Source: Arthrobacter sp. ISL-5
Lineage (GTDB): Bacteria; Actinomycetota; Actinomycetes; Actinomycetales; Micrococcaceae
DNA length: 64,000 bases
NCBI RefSeq assembly: GCF_018613835.1
Contig: NZ_JAGGPM010000046.1
Coordinates: 112,941 to 176,940 of the forward strand
Reading direction: 5' to 3'
The notes beneath the pieces were generated by a model. That model did not search any database and was not told where the DNA came from. It was given only the letters and a program-made list of their open reading frames with translations. A program made the translations under genes and the position numbers. Shown here one piece after another: positions 57,902 to 64,000 of this stretch; the stretch's first letter is position 1, and every line of letters begins with the position of its first letter.

Positions 57902-58660
57902 GTGGCGCCCCGCCTCAACCCGCTCACCACCCTGACGGCGGCCGCTGCCGTGCTGGTGATTACGACGGCGGCGTCCAGCTGGGCGGTTTCCCTCACCGTG
58001 GCGGGCGGAGCCGCGCTGCTGGCCGGCGTCACCGGCACCGCGCGCCGCGTGCTCCTCGCCGCCGGCGTCATCCTGGCGCCGTTCTGGCTGTCGCTCCTCT
58101 TGATGCACGGACTCTTCTTCCCCGAGGGCCGCACCGTGCTCGCCAGCTGGGGGCCGGCACGGATCACCGCGGAGGGACTGGGATTCGCTGTGGACATGGG
58201 GCTGCGGACGTCTGCGTTCGTCCTGGTCCTGCTGCTGTTTTCGTTCAGCGTCCGGGTGCCTGAACTGGTCGCCGCCCTGGCCGTCCTTCGCCTTCCGCCG
58301 CAGTTCGGTTACGTGCTGGCGTCCACGCTGATGCTCGCCCCCATCATCGCCGCGCGGCTGGAAAAGGTCCGCCAGGCGCAGGAATCGCGGGGCCTGGTGG
58401 TGGGGAAGGGAATCGGAAACCGCCTGGGGGCGGCGCGGCTGCAGATGGTGCCGCTGGTGCTGGGGCTGGTCCACGATGCCGGCATCCGGGCGCAGGCCCT
58501 GGACGCGAGGGGGTTCAGGCGCACCGGCCCCAGGACCACGTACACGCAAGTCCGTGATTCGCGGGCCCAGCGGGGCTTCCGGATTCTTGCGGTCCTGCTC
58601 GCCGTGGCTGCCGTGGCGGTGCGGATTGCCGCTTCCCTGCCCGGGGGCGGCCAGGCATGA
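57902..58660 (+). CDS. ecfT: ECF transporter T component
   Basis: 252 residues with about five membrane helices. The two coupling-helix motifs are S-R-G near residue 163 and A-R-G-F near residue 203, which normally dock into the ATPases. GTG start. Overlaps the ATPase gene by four bases. Confidence 0.85.
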   Translation: MAPRLNPLTTLTAAAAVLVITTAASSWAVSLTVAGGAALLAGVTGTARRVLLAAGVILAPFWLSLLLMHGLFFPEGRTVLASWGPARITAEGLGFAVDMGLRTSAFVLVLLLFSFSVRVPELVAALAVLRLPPQFGYVLASTLMLAPIIAARLEKVRQAQESRGLVVGKGIGNRLGAARLQMVPLVLGLVHDAGIRAQALDARGFRRTGPRTTYTQVRDSRAQRGFRILAVLLAVAAVAVRIAASLPGGGQA

Positions 58661-60183
58661 ACAGTCACAAACCAGACGCGGTCACACTCCGGGCGGCCAT
58701 AGAATCCTTCGCGTTCCACGGAGACTCCCGTCCGGCGCTGCAGGGAGTGGACATCGTGGCCGCCCCGGGCACGCTGACGGCGGTGCTGGGCGGTTCCGGC
58801 AGCGGAAAATCCACCCTTGGGCGGCTGCTCGGGGGCTGGCTGGCCGGCGGCCGCGACGGGACCCTGAAGGGACGCCTGCAGCTGGAACCCGGCGGACAGC
58901 AGGAGGCCTGGCAGCCGCTGGTCTTCGCCGGAGCGGACACTGACCCGCAGATCGACCCCGCCGCCTGGGCCGAGCAGGTGGGGTACGTGCCGCAGGACCC
59001 TGCCGCCATGCTCTCGGCGGTCCGCGCCACCGTGGAAGAGGAACTTGCCTTCGGACTGGAAAACCGCGGGACGGAGCGCGCAGAGATGGTGCGGATCGTT
59101 GCCGAGGCAGCCCGCAGGACCGGGCTCGCCGGTCTCCTCGAACGCGACCCCGCAACGCTGTCCGGGGGAGAACTGCGGCGACTGGCTGTGGGCTGTGCCA
59201 TTGTGGCGGATCCTGCCGTCCTGGTCCTCGATGAGCCGCTGGCGTCCCTCGACGTGGACGGAACCCGGACCGTCACGGAGCTGGTGACCGCCGAGCTGGC
59301 CCGGGGGACCGCCGTCGTGCTGCTGAGCCAGAGCACGGACGCATTGGCGCGTTCGGCGGAACACTGGCTCGTGCTGGATGGCGGGGCCGCGACGGCGGCC
59401 GGACCGCCGGACCGGCTCCTTGCCGGCGAAGAGCTGGCCAGTTCCGGGGTTGTTGTCAGCGAGCCATCCGGACCGCACCCAGTTCAGGCGCAGCCCCGGC
59501 CATGCCCGGCACCCGGAGATGTGCCGGCGCTGAAACTGGAAGGGGTGTCCTTCGGGTTCGACACGAAAAACCCCGGCCGTCCACTCCTGCTCGAGAACGT
59601 GGACCTTGACGTGTGGCCCGGGGAGATCGTGGCCGTGACCGGTCCGAATGGTGCGGGCAAATCGACGCTGCTGCGGCTGTTCAACGGGCTGCTCAAACCG
59701 TTGCGCGGCGAGGTCCGCATAGGCGGCGAGGCCATTGCCGGGGTTCCCACGGGCATCATCGCCCGGCGGCTCGGGCTGCTGTTCCAGCACCCCCACGACC
59801 AACTGTTCGAACGGACCGTGCTTCGCGAAGTGCTGTTCGGCCTGGATCGCGTGTTCGGTGACGAAGCGCCCGGCCGGGCGGCTGATGCGCTGGCGGCGGT
59901 GGGACTGGGCGCGGCCGGCAGTGCCCACCCGCACGAGCTGTCCGGCTCGGGCCAGCGGCTGCTGGCACTGGCGACGGTCCTGGCGCGGGAACCGGAGGTG
60001 CTTGCGCTGGACGAGCCAACGGTCGCGCTGGATGCCCACGGCCTGAAGCGGCTGTCGGCCACCATGACAGCGGCGGCCGGCCGCGGCGCCGCCGTCGTCC
60101 TTGTGACGCATGACCTCGCCTTCGCCCGGGCGCACGCCCACCGGCTGGTGGAGTTGAGGGACGGTGTCCTCGCCGGTCGCTAA
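58657..60183 (+). CDS. ecfA: ECF transporter ATPase, two fused nucleotide-binding domains
   Basis: 508 residues. Domain 1 (about 1-245) has Walker A G-G-S-G-S-G-K-S at 46-53 and signature L-S-G-G-E-L-R-R. Domain 2 (about 288-505) has Walker A G-P-N-G-A-G-K-S near residue 329 and Walker B V-L-A-L-D-E-P, but its signature reads L-S-G-S-G-Q instead of L-S-G-G-Q. That change suggests one of the two ATP sites is weak. It replaces the separate EcfA1 and EcfA2 found elsewhere. Its TAA stop overlaps the stop of the convergent lacI-like gene. Confidence 0.88.
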   Translation: MNSHKPDAVTLRAAIESFAFHGDSRPALQGVDIVAAPGTLTAVLGGSGSGKSTLGRLLGGWLAGGRDGTLKGRLQLEPGGQQEAWQPLVFAGADTDPQIDPAAWAEQVGYVPQDPAAMLSAVRATVEEELAFGLENRGTERAEMVRIVAEAARRTGLAGLLERDPATLSGGELRRLAVGCAIVADPAVLVLDEPLASLDVDGTRTVTELVTAELARGTAVVLLSQSTDALARSAEHWLVLDGGAATAAGPPDRLLAGEELASSGVVVSEPSGPHPVQAQPRPCPAPGDVPALKLEGVSFGFDTKNPGRPLLLENVDLDVWPGEIVAVTGPNGAGKSTLLRLFNGLLKPLRGEVRIGGEAIAGVPTGIIARRLGLLFQHPHDQLFERTVLREVLFGLDRVFGDEAPGRAADALAAVGLGAAGSAHPHELSGSGQRLLALATVLAREPEVLALDEPTVALDAHGLKRLSATMTAAAGRGAAVVLVTHDLAFARAHAHRLVELRDGVLAGR

Positions 60184-61175
60184 CTGGGTCGGGGAGCTGC
60201 CGTGGTTTTGCGGACCACCAGGTGCGGTGTCCTGACGACGTGGGCGGGGGTTTGCGTGCCTTCTATCCGGTCAACGGCACGGTCAACGGCTGCGGCAGCG
60301 AGCAACGGCGCGTCCTGGCTGACGGACGACAACTGCAGATAGCTGAGCCGGGCGAACTGGCTGTCGTCATAGCCCAGCACGGACACATCGTCAGGCACTT
60401 TCAGCCCGCCCGCCCGGAGGCTTTCGATCACGCCCAGGGCGCACCTGTCATTGAACGCGATGACGGCTGAAGGGAGGTCCGCGCGCAGGGACCGGGCGGC
60501 GCTCATCCCGTCTTCTTCGGTGGGTCCGCCGGGGATGATCCTGGCCGCGAGCCCGTGTCGATCCATTTCGGCGCGGAACGCCGCCCTGCGCGGGTCGGCG
60601 GAAACGGCCGTGCCGCCATCGACATGAACGATCCTGCGGTGACCAAGACCGGTAAGGTGGTCCACCGCCATGCGGATGCCGGCGTGGTCGTCGCTGCTGA
60701 CCGAGTCCACCGCTGCGCCGACGTCGTTGCGCAGGAGGCTTACGACTGGCACTTGGCCCGCATACCCTGCCAGTTCCTCGTGACTGAGCGTCGGCGAAAT
60801 CATGATGAGCGCTGCGGAACCGAAATCGAGCAGCGATTCGATGGCCCGTGTCTCCGGGCGGCCGCTGGCGACCGCACTCAACGCCAGTTCGTACCCCCGC
60901 GATGTGGCCGCTGCGTAGGCGGCATCCACAATCTCGGCGTGAAAGGCGTGCGCGCTGAAGAAACTCAGGCCAAGAAGCCTGGTGCGGCTGCTGCGGAGCA
61001 GGCGGGCGCGGCTGTCGGGCCTGTAGCCGAGCTCCCGCGCCGCCCCGAGGACCTTCTGCCGGGTGGATTCCGCGGCACCGGGCGCGCCGCGCATCACGAT
61101 GGAAACCAGGGCCCGTGAGACGCCGGCCGCATGGGCCACGTCCATCAGGGTGGGGCGGCGCTGCTGTTCCGTCAT
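60180..61175 (-). CDS. LacI family transcriptional regulator
   Basis: 331 residues. The N-terminal helix-turn-helix (T-L-M-D-V-A-H-A-A-G-V-S-R, about 9-21, then the hinge) and periplasmic-binding-protein-like effector domain (about 65-325) are typical. The ATG at 61175 is chosen because GAGGAGG precedes it; the longer frame from 61229 would pass through operator A. Two TAGAACGATCTA sites lie between it and the divergent dehydrogenase gene. The effector is probably a sugar or cyclitol. Confidence 0.92.
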   Translation of the reverse strand: MTEQQRRPTLMDVAHAAGVSRALVSIVMRGAPGAAESTRQKVLGAARELGYRPDSRARLLRSSRTRLLGLSFFSAHAFHAEIVDAAYAAATSRGYELALSAVASGRPETRAIESLLDFGSAALIMISPTLSHEELAGYAGQVPVVSLLRNDVGAAVDSVSSDDHAGIRMAVDHLTGLGHRRIVHVDGGTAVSADPRRAAFRAEMDRHGLAARIIPGGPTEEDGMSAARSLRADLPSAVIAFNDRCALGVIESLRAGGLKVPDDVSVLGYDDSQFARLSYLQLSSVSQDAPLLAAAAVDRAVDRIEGTQTPAHVVRTPHLVVRKTTAAPRPS

Positions 61176-61196
61176 GTTCCTCCTCGTCCGCTCCAG

Positions 61197-61214
61197 TCTA
61201 TAGAACGATCTAGA
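61197..61214. promoter_or_regulatory. LacI-type operator A
   Basis: TAGAACGATCTA (61201-61212) within an 18-base near-palindrome with TCTA and TAGA ends and a central CG step, as LacI-family sites have. It lies 26-31 bases before the lacI-like start. Confidence 0.7.
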
Positions 61215-61246
61215 CATGCCGTGAATCACATGTCAACATGGTGGGA

Positions 61247-61260
61247 CTAGAACGATCTAG
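61247..61260. promoter_or_regulatory. LacI-type operator B
   Basis: CTAGAACGATCTAG, the same 12-base core as operator A, centred 47 bases from it and 29 bases before the dehydrogenase start. Confidence 0.7.
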
Positions 61261-61282
61261 AAACCCGAACCCAGGAGTATTC

Positions 61283-62404
61283 ATGAGTTACCTTCAGCAC
61301 CCGGTCAGCGAAGACCGGCCCGTCCGCGTCGCCCTGATCGGCGCAGGCTGGATCGGAAGTTTCCACGCTGAGTCCGTTGCGCACCGCATTCCCAACGCCC
61401 GCCTCGACGCGATTGCGGATCCCGCCCTTCCCGCCGTCGAAGCCCTCGCCAGCAGGCTGCGGGTCGGGAAGATCAGTGCCGACCCGGCCGACGTGATCAG
61501 CGATCCGGAGATCGACGCCGTCCTCATCGCCGCCCCGGCACGGTTCCACTCCGGCCTGATTGCGGCCGCAGCGCGGGCCGGGAAGGATGTGTTCTGCGAA
61601 AAGCCCGGCGGACGCACCATTGAGGAGCTCGATGAAGCCCTGGAGGCAGCCGAGTCGGCCGGGATCACCGTTCAGTTCGGGTTCAACCGCCGCTACGCCG
61701 CGGATTTCGCCGCGGCGCGCAGGCTCATCGACGGCGGCAGCGTGGGAGTCCCGCAGCTGCTCCGGTCCCTGACGCGGGATCCCGGCACTGTGGCAGGAAT
61801 CGCTAATCCGGACCGTATTCCGCCGGGCACGATCTTCCTGGAAACGCTGATCCACGACTTTGACACCCTCAACTGGCTGAACCCCGGTGCCGTTCCGGTC
61901 CGCGTCCACGCGATCGCTGACGCCCTCGTTGCCCCGGATGCCAAGGACGGCGGCCTCCTGGACACGGCAGTTGTGACCGTGACCTACAGCAACGGCGCCA
62001 TCGCGGTGGCGGAGGCGAACTTCAACGCCCTCTACGGCTATGACGTGCGCGGCGAAGTGTTCGGTTCCGCCGGCATGGTCACGGCGGGCGGACCGCAGGC
62101 CACCAGTGCGACGAGCTACACCGCGGCCGGCATCGGGGCCGACACAGTGCGGCTGAATGTGGATCTCTTCCATGACGCCTACACAGCGGAGTTGGCCCAC
62201 TTCGTCGACGCCGTGAAAGCACGTCGCGCCGGCGTGCCAGGCCCGGCCACACCGGGCCCGGGCGGGACCGACGCCCGCAATGCCCTGGCCGTTGCCCTTG
62301 CGGCCCTGCGTTCAGCTGAAACCGGGCTGCCGGTCGATGTTGCCTCGGTCGCCGAACTGCGGGCCGCCGAGCCCGAGTTCCACCCGGTGGGGGACGGCGC
62401 ATGA
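61283..62404 (+). CDS. Gfo/Idh/MocA family oxidoreductase (inositol 2-dehydrogenase-like)
   Basis: 373 residues: N-terminal NAD(P) Rossmann domain (G-A-G-W-I-G near residue 17; catalytic E-K-P near residue 108) and C-terminal alpha/beta domain with the catalytic H-D-F-D region near residue 192. It resembles IolG-type inositol or sugar dehydrogenases. The ATG at 61283 has AGGAG upstream; the frame start at 61238 lies in the operator. Four-base overlap with the next gene. Confidence 0.88.
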   Translation: MSYLQHPVSEDRPVRVALIGAGWIGSFHAESVAHRIPNARLDAIADPALPAVEALASRLRVGKISADPADVISDPEIDAVLIAAPARFHSGLIAAAARAGKDVFCEKPGGRTIEELDEALEAAESAGITVQFGFNRRYAADFAAARRLIDGGSVGVPQLLRSLTRDPGTVAGIANPDRIPPGTIFLETLIHDFDTLNWLNPGAVPVRVHAIADALVAPDAKDGGLLDTAVVTVTYSNGAIAVAEANFNALYGYDVRGEVFGSAGMVTAGGPQATSATSYTAAGIGADTVRLNVDLFHDAYTAELAHFVDAVKARRAGVPGPATPGPGGTDARNALAVALAALRSAETGLPVDVASVAELRAAEPEFHPVGDGA

Positions 62405-63192
62405 GCTTCCGCCTGGCCGTCTGTGCGGAAATGGTCTACGGAGAGCTGCCCCTGATCGAACGCGTGCGGCAGATTCACGGGCAGGGTTTCGAGGTGGAGC
62501 TCTGGGATACCCGGGGCCGGGACATCACATACCTGGCCGCCACCGGGGCCCGCTTCTCTTCCATGAGCGGCTACTTCGGAGGCAGCCTCATCGATCCGGC
62601 CGGCGCCGACGAAGTGCTGGCCTCGGCGGAGAAGCTCATTCCCACGGCGCTGGAACTTGGTGTGGAACGGATGGTGGTGCACCCGGCCGAACTCGGCGAG
62701 GGCGGCGTCGCCGTCAGGCCGGTTCACCGTTCCACCGGCCAGATGTGGCTGACCGGCCTGCGTACCCTGGAACGGCTGGCCGTCCTGGGGGAGAAGCACG
62801 GGGTGACGTTTGCCCTGGAGAACCTGAACACGATCGTTGACCATCCGGGCATACCACTGGCCCGGGCCAAGGACACCATGGCCCTGGTGTCGGCCGTGGA
62901 CCACCCGAACGTGAAGATGATGCTGGATCTGTACCACGCCCAGATAGGGGAGGGAAACCTGATCGAACTCGTGAGGGCCGCGCTGCCCTGGACCGGGGAG
63001 ATCCAGGTCGCTGATGTCCCCGGTCGGTTCGAACCGGGGACCGGCGAGATCAACTACCGCGCTGTTGCAACGGCCCTCAAAGATGCCGGTTACTCCGGTG
63101 TCATCGGCCTGGAGGCGGCCGCTTCAGGCGGGCAGGGCCAGCCTGCCGGAGATGCAGCGCTCGCCGCCTTCCGGGCGGCTTTCGCGGACTGA
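62401..63192 (+). CDS. Hydroxypyruvate isomerase-like sugar-phosphate isomerase/epimerase
   Basis: 263 residues, AP endonuclease 2-type TIM barrel. E-N-L-N near residue 140, D-L-Y-H near residue 179, and E at the C-terminal L-E-A are the expected metal ligands. It follows the hydroxypyruvate isomerase (Hyi) branch, which also includes inositol-pathway isomerases. Co-transcribed with the preceding dehydrogenase under the LacI-type regulator, so it probably handles the oxidised product. Confidence 0.85.
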   Translation: MSFRLAVCAEMVYGELPLIERVRQIHGQGFEVELWDTRGRDITYLAATGARFSSMSGYFGGSLIDPAGADEVLASAEKLIPTALELGVERMVVHPAELGEGGVAVRPVHRSTGQMWLTGLRTLERLAVLGEKHGVTFALENLNTIVDHPGIPLARAKDTMALVSAVDHPNVKMMLDLYHAQIGEGNLIELVRAALPWTGEIQVADVPGRFEPGTGEINYRAVATALKDAGYSGVIGLEAAASGGQGQPAGDAALAAFRAAFAD

Positions 63193-63400
63193 CCGGCCCG
63201 ACGCCAGGTCCTGGACTCGCAGAAGCGCCGCCCCCGTGCCAGTTCCGCATCGGTGCGCGGGCGGACCACTGGCTCGGCCGAGTGCGCCGGCCTTCTGTTG
63301 GGGAGGAACTGGCTCGGTCAGCCTCCCGATATTTCCCCAGGATTCAGGGTTCCCAGCTCCCTGGGACGTTTTTGTCAGTGGTCGCTGGCAGACTTCAGGT

Positions 63401-64000
63401 ATGGAAGGCATGGGGGAGCCGGGACAGGCTCGAGAAGCGGCGGCGGGAGCCGGCATGACGGTGCGGGACCTGATCGGGTCCCTGGCCGCCATTCGCCCCT
63501 GTAATGGTGACGGCGGCGGTGCCGGGATGATTGATCAGTTGCGGGACCTGGAGGATCTGAAGTCCGCCGCGGCCGCGCTGCAGGCCCGGATCGCCGTGGG
63601 GTTCGACGCCGACCAGCGCCGCGCCCAGGCCGCGGCCGGGGTCCCGGCGGATGAACGCGGCAAGGGCGTGGGGGCGCAGATCGCGCAGATCGCGCTGGCC
63701 CGGCGCGAATCCCCGGCCCGCGGGTCCCGGCTGCTGGGCCTGGCGAAGGCCCTCGTGACGGAAATGCCCCGCACCCTGGCCGCCCTGAACGCCGGGGAAC
63801 TGAACGAATGGCGCGCCACGCTGCTGGTAAAGGAAACAGCCTGCCTGTCCGCGGCTGACCGGTCCGCCGTCGATGAACAGCTCGCCGCGGACACCGGGGC
63901 GCTCGCCGGCGCCGGCGACCGGACAATCATTGCCGCAGCCCGGGCCGCCGCCTACCGGCTGGATCCGCGCTCCGTCGCCAACCGTGCCCGGAACGCCGTG
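63401..64000 (+). CDS. DUF222 (13E12-type) protein, 5' part, probably an HNH endonuclease
   Basis: The frame is open from the ATG at 63401 to the edge of the window (200 codons). It matches the helical DUF222 domain of the large actinobacterial DUF222/HNH family (R-D-L-E-D-L-K-S-A, D-Q-R-R-A-Q-A, A-L-A-R-R-E-S-P, A-L-N-A-G-E-L-N-E-W-R); the HNH domain would lie beyond base 64000. These genes are multi-copy in Arthrobacter, and their role is unknown. CAGACT lies six bases before the ATG, so it may be leaderless; an internal ATG at 63455 is an alternative start. The 208 bases before it show no gene, only an imperfect repeat of CCCAGG/CCTGGG near 63340-63366. Confidence 0.85.
   Translation, partial: MEGMGEPGQAREAAAGAGMTVRDLIGSLAAIRPCNGDGGGAGMIDQLRDLEDLKSAAAALQARIAVGFDADQRRAQAAAGVPADERGKGVGAQIAQIALARRESPARGSRLLGLAKALVTEMPRTLAALNAGELNEWRATLLVKETACLSAADRSAVDEQLAADTGALAGAGDRTIIAAARAAAYRLDPRSVANRARNAV

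Overview
The window is chromosomal DNA of a high-GC Gram-positive, most likely a member of the Micrococcaceae close to Arthrobacter or Pseudarthrobacter. Evidence: strong G/C bias at third codon positions, frequent GTG/TTG starts, actinobacterial families (DUF4192, DUF4193, DUF3093, DUF3710, DUF3159, DUF5998, SepH), a principal sigma factor with a long Lys/Ala/Glu-rich N-terminus, and a DUF222 protein at the right edge. Nothing looks like a plasmid, prophage or insertion sequence. I found no rRNA, tRNA or CRISPR array.

Layout. 1-5.5 kb: end of an unidentified gene, a TIGR01777 epimerase-like protein, a tricorn protease and an OsmC peroxidase. 5.7-11.3 kb, minus strand: a small membrane protein, then pepA and lpdA-sucB (E3 and E2 of 2-oxoacid dehydrogenase complexes). 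11.5-18.6 kb: a PAC2 protein, an MFS exporter, DUF4192, an AlkZ-like winged-helix protein, the principal sigma factor gene and a small zinc-ribbon protein. 18.8-33.1 kb: parE and parC (topoisomerase IV) bracket a respiratory island made of an M56 peptidase, a BlaI-type repressor, cydA, cydB and a fused cydDC, plus a GNAT and a DinB protein. 33.1-38.6 kb: GNAT/acyl-CoA-synthetase fusion, DUF5998, an alkaline-phosphatase-superfamily enzyme and thymidine kinase. 38.7-53.7 kb: sepH, DUF4193, DUF3093, dut, DUF3710, OB-fold protein, DUF3159, two RCK (TrkA/Ceo) proteins, a KimA-like potassium permease, an RNA methyltransferase, aconitase and dxs. This block follows, as I recall it, the gene order between dxs and sigA in mycobacteria. 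53.7-64 kb is more accessory: a truncated DUF402 gene, an aldo/keto reductase, a nucleoside hydrolase next to a complete ECF transporter, a LacI-controlled sugar/inositol dehydrogenase pair and a DUF222 protein running off the edge.

Regulation is unusually legible. (1) Four near-identical 17-bp palindromes, TTCTAC-N5-GTAGAA, sit at the BlaI-type repressor promoter, at the cyd promoter (two copies) and, 16 kb away, on the -35 region of the small membrane protein gene. This suggests a BlaI/M56 regulon built around cytochrome bd. (2) GGAA(C/T)-N18-GTT promoters, the SigR/SigH disulfide-stress type, precede the sigma factor gene and the PAC2 gene. (3) At least nine genes have a TANNNT-type -10 hexamer exactly six bases before the start codon, as expected of leaderless mRNAs. 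(4) Paired LacI-type operators lie between the lacI-like gene and its target operon. (5) Two short tandem repeats (12-bp and 20-bp periods) and a 19-bp duplication at a stop codon are unexplained.
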